From Hippasteria phrygiana (lineage: Eukaryota > Echinodermata > Asteroidea > Valvatida > Goniasteridae): a DNA stretch of 64,000 nucleotides. Position 1 is the stretch's first letter. Every line of letters starts with the position of its first letter. The stretch is from assembly GCA_037893225.1 (NCBI GenBank), contig JAZGUH010000361.1, positions 496,001 through 560,000 of the forward strand. The letters run 5' to 3'. The notes beneath the pieces were generated by a model, which was not told where the DNA came from, did not search any database, and saw nothing but the letters and a program-made list of their open reading frames with translations. Shown piece by piece: positions 22,951 through 34,900 of this stretch. A program made the translations under genes and the position numbers.

Positions 22951-25609
22951 CCCTTCTTCCCACCCAACTATATGTCTGTGACTGTTTCATGTCCATGCAT
23001 GCTTTTAGAAAGTGCCTTCCGCCAAGCACCTTGGTGCGCCCGAGTCATTTTTGGGGTGGTGCTGCACGCAGGGTTTAGGAGGAATCATCTTTGGATGGAA
23101 ATTTCTCACAAAAGTCATTGGTTAATCCCCATAAAATTGAGCAGAAACTGAAAAATGATGAAAATTAATAAGCTTTAATTTGATGTGTGTCGCAAACACA
23201 TTGGAAAGTCCTAAGTATTTTTCCTGAATTTTGGAAGTTTGCATATTTCTCATTGGAGTCTATAGAAGTTGATTTACTGGTGTGTAACCATACAAAAAGT
23301 TTATACCCAAATTTAAACAGCTCCCTCCTATTGTGTGTGCCATATCTCCAAAAGGCTATATGGGAGCCAAGTGGGGACGCCAGACAATGTCCACATGTAA
23401 ACAAAGCTCGACCGCCTTGGGTCTATTGACAAAGTCCGCAATAAAGGGGCACTAGAAAGATATCTGATCTTTGTACTCTGTTCCTAATATCCTTTATTAG
23501 TAAACAAGTGGTGTATCAAAGGTTTAGATCAGGAAGGGGTGCAAAATTGAGGGGAAAAAACAAAACATGTAAAAAGAATGCGTAAAAATAATTTGAAGAA
23601 CATGGGGTTTCCAGTATACCGGTTGGAGGCGCCACATTTTGTAGACCCTACTATAGCAACGTTTATGGGCAGCTATGATGCATCAAATCTTGTAATAAAA
23701 TTGTTAAGAGATCTTATCACTCATTCACTGTACACCCAACTTCGGAAGGAGCCAGGGGCACCCCCCTCCCCTATCTGCCGGTGGGGAAAATCCAAGACAC
23801 AGTATCATTCATAAATGGGGATAGTCAAGTCAATTGCAACGCCGAGTCCTGGTCCTGTCGATTCGAGTCATTCAATTCAGAGATCATCTTTTAAGTCATA
23901 TGAAAGATAGGAATCAATGCACAATGAGACAACAAAAATATACCAAGGAAACACAAGTTCTATGCCACTAGAAACCTAGGTTTTTGTTCTGCACACCAGA
24001 GTTTTAACACTGCACATCAAGAAAGTTTATGATTTTTCTCTGTTCCTATAATAGGGCAAACATTTTCGCGATTAATAACACGCGGATATTGTATTGTGTA
24101 TTCGAAAGAGAGAGAAAATAAAGCCTTACCGAATGATGAGCCCAGATTCAAATAATTACTGTGATTTTCCGCGCTTGACAGCCTGAGCGTGGTTCGTGGT
24201 ATGAAGTTCCTCATCTCCTGAATACATGATAAATATCCCAGCGCAAACTGAATTTTCCAATATTGTGTTTTCGGCGAATCAGACAAACTCCGGCGCAGAA
24301 TGTAGGCATATTCGTTTCCAGACGGGATAAACTTTGACTCTTATATTGTGTGTAGAACTTGAGTTTACACTTGACTTCATGACTGTTGACTTAGCTGCAT
24401 ATTAACTTATTGACAAAATGACCGTACTTTAAACTTTAAACGCGGAAAAAACACTCTACCTTTGAACGGTTTTGTTTTATGATTTCGTTTTCACTGCTGT
24501 TCCATATCAGTACTATATTGTAGAAAGATTCGAGATAGGAAATAAACAAGGAATTGTGGAACCGGTAACAACGAATTGTTTCTGTAAATCGACCGAGTGA
24601 GAAAGAAAGCATAATTACCGAACAAAATTGGGATTCTCTACGCAACCTCTTTCAGTCTCTGGGATGTTAAACATTGGTAAAAATCGTTATTATCTACTTA
24701 ACAATAGGTATAATCAGCACCAAACAGTAACGATCAAAACACTTAACAATCTTAATTAGGCCGTAAGGAGCCATGAATCATACTCGAAAAACAAAGCTGA
24801 TTACTTGGAGCATATGCTTCTTTTTTAATCATCCCTTATACAAACAGACATGCTCTAATAAAGTTCATGTACCCGTAATGCAATGGGCCTCTCTTTTGAA
24901 AGGTCATTTTCCAACACAAATCAGTGAAGCAAACGCATACCTGCATGGTCTGCGGACCATTTCCCTTTTTTGTGCTATCTTGTTGCGCCTCTTGATTATT
25001 CATGTTAAGATGCACTAAACGTAATCGGCAACCAGCCTGAGAGACACAGGTTACCCAAGAACGGGGTTTCAGTCGAATACACCCATAGTTTCTGTTGTGT
25101 ACATCTACACTAATAACATATCAACCCATTTTGACCAACTTTTTCTTTTACCGTGTACCCCTACGCCCCACATCGTGCTGGGTAACTTATGGGCCGGGTA
25201 CCCACTGCAGTGCTCTCAAGTTGATCTAAAGTTTGACAGCAACGGGCGAGTGTTTAACCTTGTTCTATATATGGTTTAACGTACTCTCGTTTATCTCAAT
25301 GAGTTTGAACAGCAACATTAATCATTCACATAGGCCGCGGGGTCGGGTGATATGTAAACAAAGCAAATTATGATATTCATCATGAAATGCAACGTAAACA
25401 GAAGACAAAAGAGGAGCGGCCTAGGGGTGGAGCGTTCGAAGTTTGACCCGGGGTTGTTGGGTGAGCAAAATTTCTTAAAGATGCTGCGTCCGTGGTTTTT
25501 GGCGCGGCACCCCGAATTAATTAAAACTGAGTTGCTAATAATGTTAGTTATGAACTTTCTAATGAGACATTGAAAAAAAAAAAATGAATAGAAGATTAAT
25601 AAAAGTTAA
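22951..25609. other. Intergenic stretch, no gene seen
   Basis: No exon could be supported on either strand. 23365-23430 resembles the palindromic MITE at 11173-11323. The remaining open frames lack recognisable motifs. Confidence 0.4.
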
Positions 25610-27434
25610 GTTTCATTTTTTTGCAATAGAAGCGGGACCCTACTATTCTTACAGTGTTAATTAATGTATAGGGCAATCAATTCTGTTACGTGCGACTAAT
25701 TCATAAAAACCAAAACGAAATAGGGCACGACAGAGACAAATGAAACGGCAGTGGAAATAGTAACCAGCAATTATAATCACAAAAAATAGTTTATTCCCAA
25801 CTTAAAAATGACATTTAAGACAATTCAATTAAATATTTAAAAGTTAAACACACATTTCTATTTGGAAGTCCCTATAAGTACCGGATGTTCTTAGTCAGTT
25901 GTCGAGTTGCAGCACATCACTGGTTTGGATGAAGCCTCCGAATGTTTGTCTCGTTATTGCACTGGACCAGTCTGGACCAGGCCATCTAGGAAGAGCCTCG
26001 AAAACCGGTCTGGTTTTAGGCCATCTAGGGAGAGCCTCAAAACCGGTCTGGTTTTAGGCCATCAACTTGAAGGAGAACAAGAGCAGCGGTGACTCACTGC
26101 CTGGGGTGGTAGCACAAGAACCGGGTGGTTCAAAACATCAACTTGAAGGAGAACAAGAGAACAGCGGTGACTCGCTGTCTCTGCCGGTGGCACAACTGAA
26201 GACCGATGCACCAAGGCACTGGCTGAGCCAAGGTGTGGCCAATGGCTAAGGATGATTGGTGACACCCATCAGTTGGAAGAGCTAGGGCAGAGCCCCTGGC
26301 TGACTTGGTGGCTGTGATGTGATGAGTGTGCCCAAGCATGGTACAAACCCCGTCTTATATTGGACTTCCACTCAACAAGGCAGAGGGCTATTACATAATC
26401 AGTGAGCCCACTGCGCAACACTTAACAATGGTTATTGTTTAGTAATACAATATAGAGGGTAGTTACATAACCTCTGGGCTTACTGCAAAACAATCTTCAA
26501 AATACCACAGATGTTTAGGTAAGTTTAAAGGAAAAAACAACAGTAGCAGGTGAGTTTTAGAAGGGACAAATCCCATCTGTAACAATACCTCAAATTTAAT
26601 CAAGGTGGGAAAAATTATTGGATGAAAAAATGAATTGGATTTCTACATGGAAAATGAAAAAAGTTGATATTAAAGAAATTAAGTTGAGAAACTTCAATTA
26701 CAGATTTATACATCGTATAATACCAACAAAAGAATTATTGTATAAATGGAAAATTAAGAAAAGTCCGATATGCTCACTGTGTGACACGATTGACGACTAC
26801 AAACATGCCTTCTTAAACTGTACAAAAACAACTGAATTTTTGAATCAATTAAAGGCATACTATCAAACAAAAACAAAAAATACTTTTATTATTCCAACTA
26901 TGTTGACGCTATTAACAGGTCGTGATTTAAACCCCGAGGTTAATTTGATAATTACTATAGCAATGTTTTCAATATACAAGGCAAGAATTAAAGTTAATAT
27001 TGAAAATACAAGAATTAATACTTTTAATATTTTCATTAAAAAATTATTATTTAGAGCAAAACTGCAAAAGAAAAACAAAGATATATGTATTACTGTTATA
27101 CAATTTGTAAAATTTCATAATTCATATATTCTTTAACTATGTAGTTTAACCCTACTTTTAACACACTTTATTATTTCTTGTTAGTTACTTAGAAACTTAA
27201 ATTTCTTAACTCGTTTCTTTTTTTTCACTTCTTGTTTGTTACCGGTACTTATGTTCTTATTTAGTTTAATTTATATTTACTGTTAGTTACTTAATTACTT
27301 AGTCCACTTAGCTTGTTTACTTTTTCATTCCTTTACCGTGATCTGTCAGCAATGTGGAAATAAATATTGAACGAATAAATAAAAAAAATAAAAAAATAGT
27401 TTCATTTTTTGCAATAGAAGCGGGACCCTACTAT
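25610..27434 (+). mobile_element. 5'-truncated non-LTR retrotransposon with 36-37 bp target-site duplication
   Basis: The direct repeats 25610-25646 and 27399-27434 differ by one T in a T-run. Both begin GTTTCATTTTTT and end GGGACCCTACTAT. They bracket a 1752-bp insert ending in an A-rich tail (AATAAATAAAAAAAATAAAA). The 3' part encodes the end of a LINE ORF2 (26618-27136). The 5' part (25650-26600) is unlike it and contains short internal duplications (for example ATCAACTTGAAGGAGAACAA at 26061 and 26138), so it may be untranslated or co-mobilised sequence. Confidence 0.8.
26618..27136 (+). pseudogene. LINE ORF2 C-terminal fragment
   Basis: 172 residues, AT-rich codons. It has the Cys-rich finger typical of the ORF2 tail of L1-like elements, CSLCDTIDDYKHAFLNC (C-X2-C-X7-H-X4-C), preceded by the helical FIHRIIPTKELLYKWKIKKS. 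RT and endonuclease domains are missing through 5' truncation. The exact LINE clade (L1, Tx1 or other) is not determined. Confidence 0.75.
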
Positions 27435-28129
27435 CATCGCGCGTAAAGTCATGACCAAAAAAATAGATTGCAGTTTTTTCGTTCATGAATAGTTTTCATT
27501 CAGTTTCCTGAAATTTTCAGCCACAGTACAGACTTTTCTCTGCCCCATGAATTTAGATGCAACCACAGGTAGGCCTGAGCTTTGCATACAGGGCTACAAT
27601 GTCTCAATTACAAAAATTAACCATCACAACTTCACAAAATTCATCTAAGCACACCACTTTTCAAAATACACAAAACAATGAATCAAGCTTCTTGATGCGC
27701 ACCATGCAATGAATTTTTATATTTTCACATTAAGAATCAAAAGTTATAGTAATCGGTTAATACATTCTATGAAAACTTTGGTAATAACAAAAATTGCACT
27801 TTGGGCGTGCACTCATTATAAATCAATGATTTCGCAACTGAAATATTTTGAAGTACACTCATTGCAGACATCACAGAAAATACCGCCAAACTATCTTATT
27901 CACTAAAATAAGTACATTATTGAGTCAAGTACCAGTCAAACGTTAAGAGAAATTTTAGTTGGTAACCTTATTCAGAACTGAACAGATTATATAGTTTTGG
28001 TAATGATTAGTGACCTACATTTACGATCTTATAATTAGGGTTATATAATGATCAGTGATGTAGTCCAGACCATAACAAGACCAGCTTGTTACAGGCACAA
28101 GTAACAGGCATATACCATGACGAAGGAAT

Positions 28130-28480
28130 GCTTTTATTAACCCTAACCTTCCCAAATCCTCCAAAATCCTCTTTGCAAAATGGAGGAATTTGGAGGATTG
28201 AGGGCACTTGGAAGTTGATGCATCAGAGGATTTTGCAGGATTGAGGTTACTAGGGGTTTTTGCCCCTGCAGGAATATGGAGGATCCAGGTTATCAGGCTC
28301 AATGTGATACATGAGGATTTTGGAGGATTGAGGTTACTAGGGGTATGCAAAAAAAACCTGGAGGATTTTGGAGAATTCATGCTATGGTCCCCATAAGAGG
28401 ATTTTGGAGGATTTAGGTTATATGGAGTTTTAACACTTTGAAATCAGAGGATGTTGGAGGATTCAGGTTACATGGGGGGA
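28130..28480. repeat. Dispersed GGAGGATT/AATCCTCC repeat cluster
   Basis: Irregular copies of GGAGGATTTTGGAGGATTGA spaced by 'ggttactaggggt'-like text. The same motif, in the opposite orientation, forms the minisatellite at 32270-32890 and a short cluster at 59290-59425. Confidence 0.75.
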
Positions 28481-28557
28481 AAATGATGTAGGGAGTTAGG
28501 GTTAATTAATACGGTTCATTTAAATATCTTGAGACTTGAATTAAGACTGAAGGTCTT

Positions 28558-28683
28558 GTGAGGGTCTTGCAGGGTCTTGCAGGGTCTAGCTTGTAGGGTC
28601 TTGCAGGGTCTTGCAGGGTCTTGCAGGGTCTTGCAGGGTCTTGCAGGGTCTTGCAGGGTCTTGCAGGGTCTTGCAGGGTCTTG
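28558..28683. repeat. 10-bp minisatellite TTGCAGGGTC
   Basis: About 12 units of TTGCAGGGTC, the last nine uninterrupted. It sits downstream of the CYP4 stop codon. Confidence 0.95.
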
Positions 28684-28962
28684 TGATAATGATACTAATT
28701 TGGTGACATCACTTTGATTAGTATGGGATACTAATTAAACTTGTATCTGGTCTTCAATTTTGTGAAAACGATTTTTGGACTCGACCTGTATATTCCTAGT
28801 TTTGTGTTGTGTTCACGACCTTGTTAGTGCACACTCAATTTGGTGGATGGAATCATGTTTCTTGTGAAATGTTCCCTGGTTCTGGGCCTGGGCCTGTGCC
28901 TGCCATTCTAGTGTGTTAAGATCTTTGCAGGTAAGAAATGTACTGCCCCAAGGAACTTGGTC

Positions 28963-31900
28963 TCAGTGTTTGCGAGGCACGACGTTTAAGTTTATCCCGT
29001 GCTCCGATCGCAGCACCACGGCACTTTTTCGCAGGACGGGGATGGACTCGTCCAGTGACAGGTGGAAGTTGCGTAAGATCTTGGCTGCGATAACCTTTAT
29101 CTCGTTCATTGCAAAGTGCTGGCCGATACAGTTCCTGGGATGGACAAGTCAAAGACTATTAACCATTGCAGTAGTTATCTTCAGCCTAAGGGGGGTGATG
29201 GTCCCCCCCCCCCAATAAAATAAAATATAGTAATACATGTAATGAACAACAATGGCAGAAACTGTTTTGTGGCCAGCTATTAATTAGGCGCAATGGCTAT
29301 TTTCAGTAAGCTTCATTAAAATGGCACCCCGACATCAAAAGTGTCCTACCAATTGCATTGGAAATTATTTAATACATCAAAATGTGAATTTCATCTTTTG
29401 GATATTTACCCAAGGTCCGGTCAACTGTGCATAGTACATGTATGTAGAACTATAAAAGATGAAGGAACACCGTGGTTGTTATTTGGGTGGTTTTTTTTTG
29501 CCACTTTTTGGACAGTCTACTCTATGCAGCAATTAACAATTGTTGACTGCTGTGATGTGGGATATGACGTTTTTAACACCCGAGGGATGCATAGCGCACC
29601 TAAGGCGAAGCCGAGGGTGTTAAAAATGTCATATCCCACATCACAGCAGTCAACAATTGTATGGTTATATCGCAAAACCCAGTTTTTTTCAGTTCAACCT
29701 GCCTTGCTTGGTGGAAATTTACTCAAACAAATCATGCGATCAAAACAGCTGATCGTCGGTTAGTTCGCTGCTCCCACTATAGTTCACTATCGTAAACAGT
29801 GTATACATAGCGTGGGTACCAATGATACAGCTCAATAGCCTAGCTGGCTGCGCTGATGTGTGATATCATGCTTGGAGTGTGCCATGCGTTTTTATAGACC
29901 GGGCACGTGATCGTTCAAGGCCAATCAAAATACAGTATCCAAGACAGGGATATAACAATTGTTGATGATTCCGTCTTGCCCAAAGGTATATAACTAGGCC
30001 CCATCTGCAGGGGGAGGGGCTTATGGAGCCCAATTTTTCTAGAAGAGGAAGGATAAGGAAGAAAATACAACATATTGTACACAATATGTACAGTTACATG
30101 TACTGTGTTTGTGGGAAAAACCCGTTTCCATCAAAGTCCATCCTTGTGTGTAAACAGTGCACAGTACAAGCAACCAGTTTTTCACAGTGAGTGTGACCCA
30201 ACCAACGCTGACCTGTATGTTAGAATGGACCGGTTAAAACCACGCCGGGTCAAAGGTCACATACACAATACTCACCTTGGGCCAGCTGAGAATGGCACAA
30301 ATGCATACGGTGGAATCAACTTTGCCCTCTCGGGTGAGAATCGTTCGGGGTCAAAGGTCTCTGGGTCATCCCATACAGCTCCGTTGTGATGCAGACCACT
30401 GATGACCACAGCAACAGATGTGCCTGTCAAATATTAGGACCAAAAAACAATGTATTCTTCACTCTATGTAACAAAGTAAAACATCTCTGGGGCCCATAAC
30501 ATTTTTTATAAAAACAGTGTCAGGATGAGGTATAACCCCCTTCTGGCTGGCTGTTATTAATGGGGTGCTGGTATGCCAGTCCCTGCAAGTCCTTTCACAA
30601 GTCCTTTCACAAGTCCTTTCACAAGCCCAGTCAGAAGTGCTTTCATAAAGCCGTTCACAAGTAACTGGATGAACAATGACAAAGGAATGCCTTTGTCAAA
30701 GCTCATTTGAATAGCTTGTGATTGGGATTAGGACTGGAGGGCTTGTGATGGACTTGCAGGGACTTGATAAAGGACTTGCAGGGACTCGAATACAACTCTG
30801 TGGTATGCTAATACGGGCTTGTGCAGTCAAAAAAACTAATGCAAACAATGGGCAAATAGGGCTGTCCCGAACATACCGAATATTCGATATTCGACCGTCA
30901 AGCGAATATTCGAATACCATTTTGCCAGTTCAAATATTCAAAAAGATATATATGCATGTACAGATACGACACTGATGCTATTTTAAGAAAAAATTACAGC
31001 GCTTAGCAGTGTCAAATGCCGCATTTTTGTCAATCGTAATTTTTTGTGGACGGAGGGTTTATTGTTCCTGTCCGTAAAACCCTTAATACAACAGGGGCAT
31101 GCAAAAAAATGGCGTTTGAACGGTCCATAATATCAATCGCCATACGTAAAACACCGGCATGCTTTTACATGCAATGTTTTTTTTACCGGTGTGGCATGCA
31201 CTGAAAAACTCGATCGGCGAGTATCGAATATTCGAATACTAAATTATTCGAAAATGAACAGTCCTATAGGCAAACAATGGATTGAGTATGCACAAGAATG
31301 CGCATATAGACAACCGACTAGGTGGTCTTTTTAAGTCCGTATTCAAGAGGTGAACAATGTATTGTTACTTTTGACATTTTTGTATCATTCATTTTGACGG
31401 CTGTGGTTCTGCAGTAACTGTACACCGACAAGTTTTGCAAAATTAAAGGTTCACAATTTAAGTAAACAGATCTTGATGTATATTCACGTTAGGATGATTG
31501 GTCAAGACTTAAAACTAAAGAAAAAAACAAAAAAGCACTGAGCTTGCCGCCACCACCCCCGCCCAAGGATTTCCCTTCTGGCTGTGAGATCTTCGTAGGT
31601 AAAACTGTTACTTGTGATACCCCTAGAAATCTCATGACGTCACAGCCAATAAGAGGTATTTTTATGGGTGGAAAATGCCCATGATTTTCTTTTTCAAGTA
31701 AATTCTTACTAATAAATTACCAAAACACACAAATACATCAAAATCTCTTTTTTCCTATGTATTCCAAATTGTTTCAGAACCATTTATAGCATTTGTTGTC
31801 CTATTCTGATCTTTGTGAACCTCTGACACACAAATGCAAAAAACATAAATTAAACATACAAACTCAAGCCATAAACCCATTTCTGGATCTCTCACCTTTT

Positions 31901-34900
31901 GGCACTTCTCTGCCATCGGGAAAGGTCAATGACTGGGTCAAAGTCCGTGTAATATTAAAGACGGGTGCATGGAAGCGTAGCGTCTCCTTCAGACACTGGG
32001 TCAGGTATGGTAGATTGCCGAGGTCATCCCTGAACAGCACAGAAAAAAAAAATAAACATTCAGAATGTGTTTCAGCACCATTGATCAGAGTGTGGCAGAC
32101 TTAACTCTTGAATATGGAAAATGGCCACGGCCCGTTTGAAAAAAGTACTACCTGGCTGATTGTCATCTATCGCACATTCTTGTGCATACTTGATCCATTG
32201 TTTGCCTATTGTTTGTGTTTCACTTGGCTGCACAAGCCCGTATTGGCATACCAGCACCTCATTTAAGGAACTATTCTCAATCCTCCAAAATCCTCCGATT
32301 GCCCTGCCCCAAAAAATGCATTTATCCTCAATCCTCCTAAATCCTCCTGTGCTTTAATCACCATTCATCCTCAATCCTACAAAATCCTCCTGTGCTTTAA
32401 TCACCATTCATCCTCAATCCTACAAAATCCTCCTGTGCTTTAATCACCATTCATCCTCAATCCTACAAAATCCTCCTGTGCTTTAATCACCATTCATCCT
32501 CAATCCTACAAAATCCTCCTGTGCTTTAATCACCATTCATCCTCAATCCTACAACATCCTCCTCAGGTGCTTTAATCACCATTCATCCTTCATCCTACAA
32601 AATCCTCCTGTGCTTTAATCACCATTCATCCTCAATCCTACAACATCCTCCTCAGGTGCTTTAATCACCATTCATCCTCCATCCTACAAAATCCCATCCT
32701 GTGCTTCAATCGCTATTAACCCTCAATCCCCCTGTTTCTCAAACACCATTGATCCTCAATCCTCCAAAATCCTCCTTTTTTTTGAAACACTCTTCATCCT
32801 CAATCCTCTAAAATCAACCTCGCTTGAAACACCATTCATCCTCAATCCTCCAAAATCCTCCAAAACTGCAAGGATGATTTTGGAGGATTGAGGTGGGTTA
32901 GGGTTAATAACAGCTGGCCGGGGGATTAAAAGACTCGACTTTTTGGAATTGATTTTGTGAAAACACTGACAAGTTCCTCAAAACAAACTCTGTTGGAACC
33001 ACTGAAATCAGAGTCGTCATCAGTGATGTACATGCAGATGGCCATTTCTCAAACAGTTTGATAATTAGAGGGCTGGGAAGAGGGAAAGCTAAATATCAGC
33101 CTTTTGACAGTGCACGAGTGCTAAAAAACAACCATCTAATATAATTATACGTGTGCATGCAAATTTTATGTGACCCAGCATGCCAACCATCCTTTAGAAA
33201 TTTGAAATTGTGATAAGATTATAAAATATTGAAAGTGTGTTAGATAGACTATGGTGAGGGCTTAGCTCCTTCAAAATTACCCCCACCCCAGCCCCCCCCC
33301 CCCCCCCCCAAAAAAAAAAAAAAACTCAATCAAAATAAAAAATTTCAAAACACCAATTCATTACAAAAATGATATTGAAAGAAATACTTCTCAAGAAAAA
33401 AGGAGTAAATTAAAATAAAAATTAAAAACCTTTTATATAAAGGAATTTCTTTGAGAATATCTGAATTACAAAGTACAAGCCCCTTCCCCGAAGTACAAAC
33501 CCTTTCTCTCAAAATTTGGTTAGAAAGAATCGGCTAACCTGAAAAAGTAATTTTAGTGTCCCTAAATCAGTATCCAAGAATCACACGTGAAATAAACCAG
33601 GTAATGCATGTACTACATGTACTACATGTACGTAATTACTTCGCAAACATTTATTATTCATTTAAACGAACCATTCCAGATTCGTCTGTTCCCTGTCGGC
33701 CAGAAGGGTATCAATTTCCTCCCGACACTTCTGCTGGAATTCCGGAAATCGAGCCATGTTGTACAAGAACCAAGAGATGCCCGAGGCGGTGGTGTCATGC
33801 CCCTCAAACATGAACGTGTCCACTTCATCGTAGATCTCTTGATCTGTCAATCCCTTGCCATCCGCATCCTTGGCAAAAGTGAAGCAACAGCAAAAGTAAT
33901 TAAAGGGTCACTGAAATTATATTTTGAAGGGAATATCCTGCAAGGGTTCTGAAACCATGATAAGTAGTTTAAGTACATAAGAAATAACAATTGTTAAATG
34001 TTTGTGTCAGTGTTGGAGCAAAGGCAAAGGTTTTGACCCTCAGCCAAGGCCAAGGCTTCGACCCTCAGCCAAGACCAAGGCTTCGACCCTCAGCCAAGCC
34101 AAAGGCTTCGACCCTCAGCCAAGACCAAGGCTTCGACCCTCAGCCAAGCCAAAGGCTTCGACCCTCAGCCAAGGCCAAGGCTTCGACCCTCAGCCAAGGC
34201 CAAGGCTTCGACCCTCAGCCAAGCCAAAGGCTTCGACCCTCAGCCAAGACCAAGGCTTCGACCCTCAGCCAAGGCCAAGGCTTCGACCCTCAGCCAAGCC
34301 AAAGGCTTCGACCCTCAGCCAAGGCCAAGGCTTCGACCCTCAGCCAAGGCCAAGGCTTCGACCCTCAGCCAAGGCCAAGGCTTCGACCCTCAGCCAAGCC
34401 AAAGGCTTCGACCCTCAGCCAAGACCAAGGCTTCGACCCTCAGCCAAGCCAAAGGCTTCGACCCTCAGCCAAGGCCAAGGCTTCGACCCTCAGCCAAGGC
34501 CAAGGCTTCGACCCTCAGCCAAGGCCAAGGCTTCGACCCTCAGCCAAGCCAAAGGCTTCGACCCTCAGCCAAGGCCAAGGCTTCGACCCTCAGCCAAGGC
34601 CAAGGCTTCGACCCTCAGCCAAGACCAAGGCTTCGACCCTCAGCCAAGACCAAGGCTTCGACCCTCAGCCAAGCCAAAGGCTTCGACCCTCAGCCAAGGC
34701 CAAGGCTTCGACCCTCAGCCAAGACCAAGGCTTCGACCCTCAGCCAAGCCAAAGGCTTCGACCCTCAGCCAAGGCCAAGGCTTCGACCCTCAGCCAAGAC
34801 CAAGGCTTCGACCCTCAGCCAAGCCAAAGGCTTCGACCCTCAGCCAAGGCCAAGGCTTCGACCCTCAGCCAAGACCAAGGCTTCGACCCTCAGCCAAGAC

